Position numbers and translations under genes: made by a program. This document shows, piece after piece, positions 26,615 through 35,877 of a stretch of 64,000 bases of DNA. Below the pieces are notes generated by a model. The model saw nothing but the letters and a program-made list of their open reading frames with translations. It had not been told where the DNA came from and did not search any database. The stretch spans positions 41,191 through 105,190 of the forward strand of contig JAFTFV010000048.1 of assembly GCA_017458265.1 (NCBI GenBank), read 5' to 3'. This DNA comes from Bacteroidales bacterium. GTDB lineage: Bacteria > Bacteroidota > Bacteroidia > Bacteroidales > UBA932. How positions within the stretch are numbered: the first letter of the stretch is position 1; each line of letters begins with the position of its first letter.

Positions 26615-27907
26615 CTAAATTACAATATCTTCTATCGTATTTGCCTTTAAAGGGTCAAACGGGCGCTCAATCCTTATGTAATTGCCTGTATAGCCGCCCA
26701 TCATGCCGTCTTTCTGTGCCGATTCCCACAGAACCTGCTCCGGAAGGCCCTTGTTTTCTGCCACGAAAGCGGCGTGCAGCTCTTCGCAAAGAGCCTCCAG
26801 CCTGGCCACCCTTTCCGTCTTCACGGAGTCCTGGACCTGGTCCGGCCAGGTGGCCGCACGGGTGCCGGGACGCCTCGAATAGGGGAACACGTGAATGAAC
26901 GCCGGGCGTATCCGCTCCTTCAGGAAATTGTATGTTTCCATGAAGAGTTCCTCGGTTTCTCCGGGAAGTCCCACTATAACGTCTATTCCAAAGAACACCT
27001 TGCTCTGCCCCGGCCTTTCCATTGCCTTTCGGATGTAATCTATCCTGCTCGCAAAAAGAGCCGTGTCATAACGCCTTCCCACCTTCTTGAGAAGAGTGTC
27101 GCTGCCACTCTGCAGCGGAATGTGGAAATGCCTCAGGAACTTTGTCCCGGAAGCAATCCAGTCCACAATCTCTTCCGTTATGAGATTGGGCTCGATTGAA
27201 GATATCCTGTATCTCTCGATTCCGTCAATCCCATTGAGCATCTTCAGAAGGTCCAGGAAGGATTCATCTGTCCCGCGCCCGTAATCCCCGGTGTTCACGC
27301 CGGTAAGGACAACCTCCTTCACCCCCTTTGCAGCTATGTTCCTTGCCATTTTCTCCACCTCGCACATCGGAATACTCCTTGACCTTCCCCTTGCATATGG
27401 CACAGTGCAGTATGCGCAGAAATTGTCGCACCCATCCTGCACCTTCAGGAAGCTTCGTGTCCGTTCCTCGCCGCTAGAATATGCTCCGAAAGTATTGCTG
27501 TATTTGTAGGTTGAGGGGGTACTGTCCCCGGAATCTGTGCCCACCCTCGGGCTCATAAGAGGGAGGGGCCCAACCCCCTCAACCGTCGTCTGTACAAGCA
27601 CTCCTTTCTCATTGGCTCCGAAGACCTTCCAGACGCCGTCGATTTCGAGGAGTTTGTTGCCGCGGAGCTGGGCGTAGCAGCCGGTGACTACAATCTTGGC
27701 ATCGGGAGCTGTTTTGTGGGCCCTGCGTATGTAATTGCGGGATTTTTTCTCTGCCATTTCGGTCACGGAGCAGCTGTTAACAAGGTACACATCGGCAACG
27801 GAGGACCAAGGCACCACCTCCCAGCCGGCGGCGATGAAGCCCCTTTCGTAGGTGGAGGTTTCGGCATAGTTGAGCTTGCAGCCCAGGGTTGTGAACGCTA
27901 TCTTCAT
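26615..27907 (-). CDS. mtaB: tRNA threonylcarbamoyladenosine methylthiotransferase MtaB
   Basis: A radical-SAM methylthiotransferase converting t6A37 to ms2t6A37 in tRNA. It has an N-terminal TLGCKLNYAE motif (the CKLN/VN type separates MtaB from MiaB and RimO) and a radical-SAM CxxxCxxC at C160, C164 and C167 (CDNFCAYC). It has 430 residues. The start is ATG 27907, overlapping the rsmI stop as ATGA; a longer in-frame extension is ignored. TsaD, which makes the t6A substrate, is encoded in the next divergent operon at 33284. Confidence 0.93.
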   Translation of the reverse strand: MKIAFTTLGCKLNYAETSTYERGFIAAGWEVVPWSSVADVYLVNSCSVTEMAEKKSRNYIRRAHKTAPDAKIVVTGCYAQLRGNKLLEIDGVWKVFGANEKGVLVQTTVEGVGPLPLMSPRVGTDSGDSTPSTYKYSNTFGAYSSGEERTRSFLKVQDGCDNFCAYCTVPYARGRSRSIPMCEVEKMARNIAAKGVKEVVLTGVNTGDYGRGTDESFLDLLKMLNGIDGIERYRISSIEPNLITEEIVDWIASGTKFLRHFHIPLQSGSDTLLKKVGRRYDTALFASRIDYIRKAMERPGQSKVFFGIDVIVGLPGETEELFMETYNFLKERIRPAFIHVFPYSRRPGTRAATWPDQVQDSVKTERVARLEALCEELHAAFVAENKGLPEQVLWESAQKDGMMGGYTGNYIRIERPFDPLKANTIEDIVI

Positions 27908-28608
27908 TGGGCCTGGATGATGAAAACGCAAGGTCTCTTGCCGATGGTGAACCCCTGCAGCTTCTTCCAGGAAGCTATCGGCAGGGTTCTGATGAACTGG
28001 TCCTCGCAGGTGATGTTTGCGGCGATGCAGAGCATGGTGCGGGGATTCAGGACGGAGAGCATGTCGGCAAAGAGGGAATCGTTGCGGTAGGGGGTTTCAA
28101 TGAGGATCTGGCTCTGGTGGAAGGACTTTTTCTCCAGGCTTCGAAGGGCTGTGCGGCGCTCTTCCGTCTTTGCGGGAATGTATCCGTTGAAGGCGAAACT
28201 CTGGCCGTCAAGGCCGGAAGACATGAGCGCCATCATCAGGGAGGACGGCCCCACGAAGGGAACCACATCTATCCCATGGGCATGGCAAAGGGCCACCAGA
28301 CGGGCTCCGGGGTCTGCCACGGCGGGAAGTCCGGCCTCGGATATGAGCCCTACCGAGCGGCCTTCGAACAGCTTCAGGAGGCCTTCGACCTCGGAAGGGG
28401 GAGTGTGCTCGTTAAGGGTATGGAATTCCAGTTCCTGGATGTGTCCCTTGAGTCCTGCGGCAGAGAGGAAGCGGCGCGCAGTGCGTTCTTCCTCCACCAC
28501 GTAGCACTGCAGCTCCGGCAGTTTTGCAAGGAGGGATGCAGGGAGGACATCGGCAGGGGCGCCGTCTCCAAGGGGTGAGGGTATGAGATAGAGTTTTCCT
28601 TTATTCAT
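27904..28608 (-). CDS. rsmI: 16S rRNA C1402 2'-O-methyltransferase-like protein (RsmI)
   Basis: A SAM-dependent tetrapyrrole-methylase-fold enzyme. RsmI methylates the ribose of C1402 in 16S rRNA. It has LYLIPSPLGDG at the N-terminus, VGLISEAGLPAVADPG (the family's SDAGTP-type glycine loop) and VPFVGPSSLMMALMSSG. It is 234 residues, shorter than E. coli RsmI (286) because the C-terminal extension is missing, as in many Bacteroidota homologs. It overlaps tamB by 8 nt and mtaB by 4 nt, so it is tightly coupled. Confidence 0.85.
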   Translation of the reverse strand: MNKGKLYLIPSPLGDGAPADVLPASLLAKLPELQCYVVEEERTARRFLSAAGLKGHIQELEFHTLNEHTPPSEVEGLLKLFEGRSVGLISEAGLPAVADPGARLVALCHAHGIDVVPFVGPSSLMMALMSSGLDGQSFAFNGYIPAKTEERRTALRSLEKKSFHQSQILIETPYRNDSLFADMLSVLNPRTMLCIAANITCEDQFIRTLPIASWKKLQGFTIGKRPCVFIIQAQ

Positions 28609-31600
28609 TGCTGGGAACTATGCTTGTACGGCCGGTGGTGTCAACCTGTAGGGTGACGGTTCCGGGAGGATTCAAAAGGGCGTCCATGGCCTCCTGGCGC
28701 AGCGTTTCCTTGGAGGAGAAGAGCTCGTGCAGGAATTGGCTTATGGTGGCGAAATCGCGCTGGTAGGCGATACCTGCGCCGTTTCGCTGGCTGTTGTCAA
28801 GGTAGGAGGAGAACTGGTCGGCAGAGTGGGAGAAGAGGTTCAGACGCAGGCTTCCGCTCTTGTTCACCTTCACTTCCACGTCTACGTCTCCGGCTACTTC
28901 GTTGGTGGAGACGCCATACTGCTGCCTGTTGCCTATGTTGCCGTTCACTATCACCCTGTTGTTGAAAAGCTGGGTGGAAAGCGCCACGTCGAAGACATCG
29001 TCTCCGGTATCCGTTGCACTGTAGTTGAGACCAAGGTCGAGCGGAATGTCCAGTTTCTGGAAGATGGAGTTCATCTGGCCGGCCATGATACCTGCAACGT
29101 TGGAGAAGAGGGTGTTGGTGCCGCTGGTTGTGATACCGGTGTCTTCTTCCGGCAGGAAGTTGCCCGTGACCAGGAGGGCCAGGAACTGCTTCTGGACTTT
29201 GTCATCCGTGTTGAGTGCACTGTTCACGAGGGCTTCTGTGCCGGGGTTCAGGTCCGGAACGTCTATGCTGAAATCTAGCTTTGGATTGCGCAGTTTGTCG
29301 GATATGGTAATCATGCAGTCCACCTCTCGTCTGGAGGTGGCGGTTTCATCGGAAATGAGGGCTGCAAGGGTGGTCTTGGTGGAGTAGCGTCCTACAACGT
29401 CAAGGTCTGAATCCCAGATATCGCCGTTGAAACGTATCGAGCTGCCGTTATCGATGGTGAAATCCTTGGCGATGAGGTCCATGATGGACAGGTGGAAGTT
29501 GCCCTGGGTGAGGATGTAGTTGCCTCCGAGGGTCATTACATCCTGGGAAGGAATGAGCTCCAGCTCGATGATTCCGTTGCCGGCTCCGCTCATGTACATT
29601 CCGTCTCCGAGGTCGATGTAAACGCCTGTCTCAGGGTTTGCCGATACCCTCAGGTGAACGTTCAGATTGCTCTGCCGGGTTTCGGCTTTGGAGCTTGCGA
29701 GGAGCATCTGCTCGAAAGCATCGAGCTCTTCTTCTGCAGGCGGCTCCACGAAGGTGAGAAGCGCCATTGAGCGGCTGCTTCCGCTGCCGTTAATCGGAAT
29801 CCGGATATTTCCGCCGGATGTGGTGCGGGCATCGACATCCAGGTTCAGGGCATTCATGGGGCCGATGATGTCGGCCTTGCCGCTTGCGTAGACGTCTCCG
29901 CTCAGGGTGGAATTCACTCCGCGGGGAACTCCGACCACGTGCATTTCGTCAAAGCTCACGTGGGCGTCCATCCCAAGGTTCTTGAAGCCGCCCCACAGCA
30001 CGCTGCCCGTTACGCGGCCGTTGCCGCCCTGCCCGTCAGACAGGGTTAAATCGTCGAAATGCAGGCCGAAGTCATCCACGGACATGTTTCCTGATGCCTG
30101 GTAGGGGACTCTCGTGAAGTCCAGTTCGATGAGGCCGTCATCCAGGTGGAGGCCGCGGCTGGATAGGTGCAGGTCGTCTGTCTTGCCGGCTACGGTGACC
30201 TCGCCGTTGAGGGAGCCTTCAATCTGGGAGAAAACGCTGTCCAGGATGAAGGAAGCGTAGCCAAGATCCATCTGCAGGAGCTTGGCAGTTGCATTCAGCT
30301 CGTTGCCTGAAGGCTTGTAGGAGCCCTTCACGTCAATGTTGCTGATAGCCCGAAGTCGGTTTGCAAGCGAGAACTTGAAGGACTGTGAGGCATCGTCCCA
30401 ATGGCTTTCCAGATTGAGGGTTCCGGCATTCTTTCCTGAGACGTAGGTAGAGTCGCAGGTAATTGCGGCGATAAGGCCCGGGGTGGGGGCCATCGGCGAA
30501 ATGACAAGAGCCTGGCCGCTGGCGCGTCCGGAAAGGGAAGGGCTTGCCCCGGTGACGCTGTCAAGGAGCGACAGGTCGAATTTCTCCAGGCTCACCTTGA
30601 GGGTGTCGCCCTTTTCGGAGGAGAAACCTCCGTCAACCAGGATGGATTCCGCATCGTGCCTTGCCATAAGGCGGTTTATCTTGAAGTCTCCGCCCTTCAT
30701 GACTATTTCTTCGGAGCTCAGGCCCCAGCCTTCTCCGCTGTAGTAGATATTGGACGGAAGTGCCTTTGCAATCACCTTGAGACCGTCTTTTTCGCGTTGG
30801 AGGTCGCCGGAGAGGTAGATTTGCGCACGGGTTTCGAGCTCCTCGGCATTGTCAAAGGAATATCCTATGCCGATATGGTTGTCCTTCGCAAAGAGGGTGA
30901 GGTTGTTGTCCAGCAGTTCGGCTCCGGAAATGAAGAGCGCAGAGCTCTTTATCTTGGCCTGGATGCTCTCGGAGGCGTTGTCAAGGGTGAGATTGAGCCC
31001 TTTGAGGTACTTCCCGTCATACATCAGCCTGGAAGAATGTGCGCCGCCCTTCAGGGATCCGTCCTTGCCGATCTTGAGATTCAGGGAGGAACCGTCGGCA
31101 ACGTACACACCCGGAGCGAAGAAATCCAGGATTTCCTGTGCGCGGTGGATGGTGAGGCTCAAGTCGTAGGAGGCGCCGCTCCAAGGGCTCGACTTGGTGT
31201 CTGCCAGCGCAGGAAGGTTCCTGTCGATGACAAGGCTCTTGAGGTCGTTCGCGAAGGACAGGATGGATTCGTCGCCAACGAAACTGCCCTCCATGAAGTT
31301 GGACTTGAGTTGTATGCGGCTGACATTGTCGTTCGAATGTGAATTGATTGAAACCGTGCCGATATCGTGGAATCCGGCCGGGCTCTCAAGCGTGAAATTG
31401 TTCACCTGTACGTATCCCAGGAGTTCTCCGCGGTCTGTACGGACGAAGTCGGAATGGGCAAGTAGCGTCAGCCGGGACTTCTCCCTTGAATCCAGGTGAA
31501 GGGCGTGGAGGTCGGCATAGGCAAGGTTTGCGTAGAAACGGTAGGTGGCGTTCCTGGTCCTTGGAGACAGGTTGAAGATACCCTGGAACCAGAAGTCCAG

Positions 31601-33172
31601 GTTGGGGTCTCCGGAGACGATGCGTCCGTCAAAAGCCTGCTCCGTGTATTTTCCGGCAACCTTGATGTCCGAATAGTCGTAGTTGAGGGCGTTCAGGCGG
31701 GAGACATTCAGGGAGAGGGTGTCAAGGCTGATGCCTTCATCGGCAAGGGTGGCGTCTACGAGGCTTTCCATGGTGAGGGGACCAAGTTCCTCGATGCCCA
31801 GAAGCTCTCCAAGGTTAAGGTCCCTGGTGTTTATCTTGCCGCCTATCATGAGGGGACGTTTCTCGTCCACGGTGTTCCTGAGGGTGACATCGGCATCGAT
31901 TCTGCCCATTCCGGACGTGGCCTTGCCGTTCACTGCCAGGCGGTTAAGGGGGCCCTTGAGCCTGCCGGAGAATTTCAGTTTCTGTCCCTTGGCAATGCTG
32001 GAAAGGTCCAGATTCGTTTCCGGGGCGACGCTGTGCACCAGTTTTTCAACGCCGTCCAGCGTGAACCCGAGCTCCTTCACCTCAAGGTTGAAAAGGCTCT
32101 TGCCGATGTCCTCCACGTCCATCACGCTGCCCTTGAGGCTGGCGGTGACGCCGCTTCCAAGCTCCCTGAAAACCACATTGTCCAGGGAAGCGTCGTTGAC
32201 GTAGCCGCGGATTTTGCCTTCCAGGGCGGCCTTGAAGGTCATTTTGTCTATCCCGGGGCCGAAGTGTGAAGCCGTAGCCATCGAGAAGACGCTGCCTTTG
32301 TTGATGTCGGCCGATATGCGGATCTTGTCAGTGAAATCCCCGTAGTCGTCGATGGCGCCGTCAAGCTGCAGGCGGTCCAGGAAGAACTCGCTGTCCGTGT
32401 CCTTGAAATGGAAATCGTCGATGCGAACGCGCTGCTTGCCCACTTTCACCTTGCCGGATGCCTGTTCCAGAGTGAATCCGGTGTCTGTCTCGTGAAGGCG
32501 CAGGGTGTCTACAGTGCCGCTTATGTAACTGTCCTTAACGCGGATGTGACGGGCCCTGAAGCGGTCTATCACAACGTGAAGGTCGTTGAAATTGATTACA
32601 CCCGGATAGCGCACCTGGCCTTCTGCAAGGCTTTCTGCCTCGGCCGGGGGATTGAGCATTGTGAAGCGGAAATTCTCTATGTCAAGGTTTCCTGCGCTCA
32701 GGACGTCTCCCCAGCCGTCTTCGTCATCCTCTTCAGGCTTAAGGCCAAGGACCCTCATGAAATTCATCCTGCTGCCGGTCTGTGACGTGGAATCCTCCTC
32801 GAACGCAAGTGTGAAGCTGGCATCCTTGATGCGGGCGTGCGAGATGTTGATTCCGCCCCCGCCGAGAAACTCCTTCAGGGAGAACTTCGTGCTCAGGAGG
32901 CCGATGGCGGCAACGGTGTCGGCACCCTCTACCTGCGGGGCTCTGTCCTTTACAATCACGTCCTTAAGGATGATGGCCTCGGGAATCCGGATGGCAAGGT
33001 CTGAGTAGGAGATATCGGCCTGGGTCCTCTTCTGGAACGCCTCCACGACCTTCCTGCCGATTGAAGCCTGCACCCGGGGAGACTGAATGGCAATGCCCCC
33101 TGCCAGTAGTAGCAGTAACGCCACAAGGAGCACGATGCCTACGACCTTGAGTATTTTCAGTGCAGTCTTCAC
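28601..33172 (-). CDS. tamB: Translocation and assembly module protein TamB
   Basis: A very large (1523-residue) inner-membrane-anchored, periplasm-spanning protein of the AsmA/TamB family, implicated in outer-membrane protein assembly and in phospholipid transport between membranes. An N-terminal membrane helix (ILKVVGIVLLVALLLLLAGGIAI, shown in part) is followed by more than a thousand residues of beta-rich repeats. The C-terminal DUF490 domain (roughly 1170-1500) contains GNYILTQGNFHLSI and LRNPKLDFSIDVPDL. It starts at GTG 33172, 6 nt after a -7 element. It leads the tamB-rsmI-mtaB-MBL operon. Confidence 0.93.
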   Translation of the reverse strand: MKTALKILKVVGIVLLVALLLLLAGGIAIQSPRVQASIGRKVVEAFQKRTQADISYSDLAIRIPEAIILKDVIVKDRAPQVEGADTVAAIGLLSTKFSLKEFLGGGGINISHARIKDASFTLAFEEDSTSQTGSRMNFMRVLGLKPEEDDEDGWGDVLSAGNLDIENFRFTMLNPPAEAESLAEGQVRYPGVINFNDLHVVIDRFRARHIRVKDSYISGTVDTLRLHETDTGFTLEQASGKVKVGKQRVRIDDFHFKDTDSEFFLDRLQLDGAIDDYGDFTDKIRISADINKGSVFSMATASHFGPGIDKMTFKAALEGKIRGYVNDASLDNVVFRELGSGVTASLKGSVMDVEDIGKSLFNLEVKELGFTLDGVEKLVHSVAPETNLDLSSIAKGQKLKFSGRLKGPLNRLAVNGKATSGMGRIDADVTLRNTVDEKRPLMIGGKINTRDLNLGELLGIEELGPLTMESLVDATLADEGISLDTLSLNVSRLNALNYDYSDIKVAGKYTEQAFDGRIVSGDPNLDFWFQGIFNLSPRTRNATYRFYANLAYADLHALHLDSREKSRLTLLAHSDFVRTDRGELLGYVQVNNFTLESPAGFHDIGTVSINSHSNDNVSRIQLKSNFMEGSFVGDESILSFANDLKSLVIDRNLPALADTKSSPWSGASYDLSLTIHRAQEILDFFAPGVYVADGSSLNLKIGKDGSLKGGAHSSRLMYDGKYLKGLNLTLDNASESIQAKIKSSALFISGAELLDNNLTLFAKDNHIGIGYSFDNAEELETRAQIYLSGDLQREKDGLKVIAKALPSNIYYSGEGWGLSSEEIVMKGGDFKINRLMARHDAESILVDGGFSSEKGDTLKVSLEKFDLSLLDSVTGASPSLSGRASGQALVISPMAPTPGLIAAITCDSTYVSGKNAGTLNLESHWDDASQSFKFSLANRLRAISNIDVKGSYKPSGNELNATAKLLQMDLGYASFILDSVFSQIEGSLNGEVTVAGKTDDLHLSSRGLHLDDGLIELDFTRVPYQASGNMSVDDFGLHFDDLTLSDGQGGNGRVTGSVLWGGFKNLGMDAHVSFDEMHVVGVPRGVNSTLSGDVYASGKADIIGPMNALNLDVDARTTSGGNIRIPINGSGSSRSMALLTFVEPPAEEELDAFEQMLLASSKAETRQSNLNVHLRVSANPETGVYIDLGDGMYMSGAGNGIIELELIPSQDVMTLGGNYILTQGNFHLSIMDLIAKDFTIDNGSSIRFNGDIWDSDLDVVGRYSTKTTLAALISDETATSRREVDCMITISDKLRNPKLDFSIDVPDLNPGTEALVNSALNTDDKVQKQFLALLVTGNFLPEEDTGITTSGTNTLFSNVAGIMAGQMNSIFQKLDIPLDLGLNYSATDTGDDVFDVALSTQLFNNRVIVNGNIGNRQQYGVSTNEVAGDVDVEVKVNKSGSLRLNLFSHSADQFSSYLDNSQRNGAGIAYQRDFATISQFLHELFSSKETLRQEAMDALLNPPGTVTLQVDTTGRTSIVPSNE

Positions 33173-33178
33173 AGACTA

Positions 33179-33186
33179 CAAAGATA
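33179..33186 (-). promoter_or_regulatory. -7 element of the tamB operon
   Basis: Minus-strand TATCTTTG, 6 nt before the GTG start. It directly abuts a 22-bp palindrome on its upstream side. Confidence 0.6.
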
Positions 33187-33208
33187 ATGATTATTCTCGA
33201 ATAATCAT
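33187..33208. promoter_or_regulatory. Perfect 22-bp palindrome in the tamB spacer (candidate operator)
   Basis: ATGATTATTC and GAATAATCAT are exact inverse complements around a TC centre. It occupies the -33/-7 spacer of the tamB promoter and lies about 28 nt upstream of the tsaD -33 element. No T-run follows on either strand, so it does not look like a terminator. Confidence 0.6.
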
Positions 33209-33235
33209 CCCTATATTGCGTGAGTCAAGGTTTCA

Positions 33236-33266
33236 TTGGCTTTTTCATGGAAATGTGTTAACTTTG
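33236..33266 (+). promoter_or_regulatory. tsaD promoter
   Basis: TTG (33236-33238), a 20-nt spacer, then TAACTTTG (33259-33266), 17 nt before ATG 33284. Confidence 0.7.
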
Positions 33267-33283
33267 TAGGTTAAATCAGTTTT

Positions 33284-34309
33284 ATGGCAGACATCATACT
33301 TGGAATAGAGTCCTCCTGTGACGACACTTCTGCTGCAGTAATCCGCGACGGCGTACTGCTGTCCAACGTGATTGCGTCCCAGCAGGTTCACAAGGACTTT
33401 GGCGGAGTGGTTCCGGAGCTGGCGTCAAGGGCACACGAACAGAACATCGTTCCCGTTGTGTCAGAGGCGCTTAAGCGTGCCGGAGTAGACAAGAAAGACC
33501 TTACGGCTATCGCTTTTACGCGCGGCCCCGGACTGCTGGGTTCCCTTTTGGTTGGAACGTCCTTTGCAAAGGCTCTCTCCCTCTCGCTTGACATTCCGAT
33601 GGTAATGGTGAATCACCTCCAGGGCCATATTCTGGCCAATTTCATAAGGCAGCCGGACGTGCCTGTGAGGGAGCCGAAGTTCCCCTACTTGTGCCTGCTC
33701 GTTTCCGGCGGCAACTCACAGATAGTGAAGGTCAAGAGTCCTCTCGAGTATGAGATTCTCGGCCAGACCATTGACGATGCCGTAGGGGAAGCCTTTGACA
33801 AGTGCTCCAAACTGCTTGGACTGGGATATCCCGGCGGCCCTGTCATCGACCGCCTTGCAAAGCAGGGAGACCCCAACCGTTTTCAGTTCGCAAAACCAAA
33901 TATACCCGGCCTGGATTACAGTTTTTCCGGAGTTAAGACATCACTTCTGTACTTCGTGAGAGATCAGGTGGCGCTTGATCCCGACTTCCTTGAAAAGAAC
34001 AAGGAAGACCTCTGCGCCAGCTTCCAGAAAACCCTCATCGACATCCTCATGCAGAAGCTCATAAGGGCTGCCAAGGAAACACGCATCAGGGAGATTACCA
34101 TCGGCGGCGGAGTGAGTGCCAACAGCGGCCTCAGGGAAAGGATACTGAGCGAAGGAGAAAAGCGCCACTGGAACACATACCTGCCGGAATTCAAATTCAC
34201 CACAGACAACGCTGCCATGATAGCCGTTGCCGGCTGGTTCCAATACAAGGCTGGAGCCCGGACTCCGCTGGATGTTGCACCCGTTTCACGCATGGCAGAC
34301 TTCCTATGA
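33284..34309 (+). CDS. tsaD: tRNA N6-adenosine threonylcarbamoyltransferase TsaD
   Basis: Transfers threonylcarbamoyl to A37 of ANN-decoding tRNAs, with TsaB and TsaE. It has 341 residues with the ASKHA ATPase fold. The N-terminus ILGIESSCDDTSAAV is diagnostic. The metal-binding HxxxH is H111/H115 in NHLQGH. GGNSQI, GLDYSFSGVKT and GGGVSANSGLR follow. It starts a plus-strand run with the FAD oxidoreductase (4-nt ATGA overlap). Its product is the substrate of MtaB, encoded in the divergent operon. Confidence 0.97.
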   Translation: MADIILGIESSCDDTSAAVIRDGVLLSNVIASQQVHKDFGGVVPELASRAHEQNIVPVVSEALKRAGVDKKDLTAIAFTRGPGLLGSLLVGTSFAKALSLSLDIPMVMVNHLQGHILANFIRQPDVPVREPKFPYLCLLVSGGNSQIVKVKSPLEYEILGQTIDDAVGEAFDKCSKLLGLGYPGGPVIDRLAKQGDPNRFQFAKPNIPGLDYSFSGVKTSLLYFVRDQVALDPDFLEKNKEDLCASFQKTLIDILMQKLIRAAKETRIREITIGGGVSANSGLRERILSEGEKRHWNTYLPEFKFTTDNAAMIAVAGWFQYKAGARTPLDVAPVSRMADFL

Positions 34310-35835
34310 AAGAGTTCGAACTGGCCGTGAAAGTGGGCCGCGAAATACCTGAAGCAGAACTTAAGGCTGCGGCAGCCAAGACTCTTGGAATCAAGCAGGA
34401 TAAGCTCGGCGCAATTGTTCCTGTGAAAAGGAGCATCGATGCCCGTGGAGACATCCTCTGGCGCTACCGTTTCCAGGTATATCGCCAGGGGGAGGAATAC
34501 GTTCCTTACAAGCTCCAGCCATACCTTGACGTCCACGATGCAGAACCCGTCATAGTGATAGGCGCCGGCCCTGCCGGAATGTTCGCGGCACTGAAGCTTC
34601 TGCAGCGCGGACTCAAGCCGGTCATCCTGGAGCGTGGCAAGGATGTCGAACGCCGTAAGGTAGATATGGCCAAGCTTTCCACGGACGGTGTCCTGGACCC
34701 GGATTCCAACTATTGCTACGGCGAAGGCGGCGCAGGTGCATTCTCTGACGGAAAGCTCTTCACGCGCTCGTCAAAACGAGGAGACATCCGGGAGGTTCTC
34801 CACACTCTGGTAGCTTTCGGCGCCAAGGAGGAGATTCTTTTGGATGCGCATCCGCATATAGGTACGGACAAACTCCCGGAGATAGTCAAGAACATACGCC
34901 GCTGCATTGAAGAACACGGCGGAGAATACCACTTTGACAGCCGAGTGACGGACATCGTCCCCGGCTTTGAGGTGCACTGCCAGGATAAGGTTTATAAGGC
35001 CCGCAAGGTCATACTTGCAAGCGGCCACAGCGCACGTGACATCTACGAGATATTCCAGCGCCGCGGATGGACCCTGGAAGCCAAGGGTTTCGCCCTTGGT
35101 GTGCGCGTAGAGCATCCCCAGTGGCTCATTAACCAGATAAGGTACCACGGCAAGTACCAGCCTTTCATGCCCACTGCAGAGTACTCTTTCGTACAGCAGG
35201 TAGAGGAGCGCGGAGTGTTCTCCTTCTGCATGTGCCCGGGCGGCATCCTTGTGCCTTCATCGACAGAAGAAGGCACGGTGGTGCTAAACGGAATGTCCAA
35301 TTCGGAGCGTAACTCAAAATGGGCGAATGCCGGTGTTGTAGTGCAGATTGAACCCGGAGACCAGCCTGAAGAATATACCGGTCCTCTTGCCCTCATGGAC
35401 TTCCAGAGAGACATCGAAAGGGCCATGTACAAATATGTGAGCGAGCATGGCGGCCGCCATCCGTTCACGGCTCCGGCACAGAGGATGAAAGACTTCTGCC
35501 GGGGAATCGTCTCCAAGGACCTTCCCAAGACGTCATACCATCCCGGTGCCATGTCGGCCCCGCTTCATGAACTCCTCCCCGAACACGTTTCCATGCGCCT
35601 CAGAAGGGCTTTCCCTCAGGTAGACCGTCAGATGCACGGCTACTACACCAACGACGCCCTCCTTCTTGGAACCGAATCCAGGACCTCCTCCCCGGTGCGC
35701 CTTCCAAGAAACCCGGAAACGCTTGAGCATGTGGATGTTCCGGGACTGTACCCCTGCGGCGAAGGTGCCGGTTACTCCGGCGGAATCGTGTCATCGGCCC
35801 TGGACGGAATCCTTTGCGCCGATGCTGCCAGCTGA
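34306..35835 (+). CDS. FAD-dependent oxidoreductase (COG2509-type)
   Basis: A 509-residue flavoprotein. An N-terminal about 80-residue alpha/beta domain (ELAVKVGREIPEAELKAAAA) precedes the FAD-binding Rossmann motif VIVIGAGPAGMFAALKLLQRG, shown here in part, near residue 83. YCYGEGGAGAFSDGKLFTR and the C-terminal GLYPCGEGAGYSGGIVSSA complete the FAD site. Such proteins are found across bacteria without an established substrate. It is translationally coupled to tsaD. Its stop lies in a small GACGCGGACGTC motif noted separately. Confidence 0.85.
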   Translation: MKEFELAVKVGREIPEAELKAAAAKTLGIKQDKLGAIVPVKRSIDARGDILWRYRFQVYRQGEEYVPYKLQPYLDVHDAEPVIVIGAGPAGMFAALKLLQRGLKPVILERGKDVERRKVDMAKLSTDGVLDPDSNYCYGEGGAGAFSDGKLFTRSSKRGDIREVLHTLVAFGAKEEILLDAHPHIGTDKLPEIVKNIRRCIEEHGGEYHFDSRVTDIVPGFEVHCQDKVYKARKVILASGHSARDIYEIFQRRGWTLEAKGFALGVRVEHPQWLINQIRYHGKYQPFMPTAEYSFVQQVEERGVFSFCMCPGGILVPSSTEEGTVVLNGMSNSERNSKWANAGVVVQIEPGDQPEEYTGPLALMDFQRDIERAMYKYVSEHGGRHPFTAPAQRMKDFCRGIVSKDLPKTSYHPGAMSAPLHELLPEHVSMRLRRAFPQVDRQMHGYYTNDALLLGTESRTSSPVRLPRNPETLEHVDVPGLYPCGEGAGYSGGIVSSALDGILCADAAS

Positions 35836-35877
35836 CGCGGACGTCAAAACGATTATTTATGTATAAAAACGAACAAT

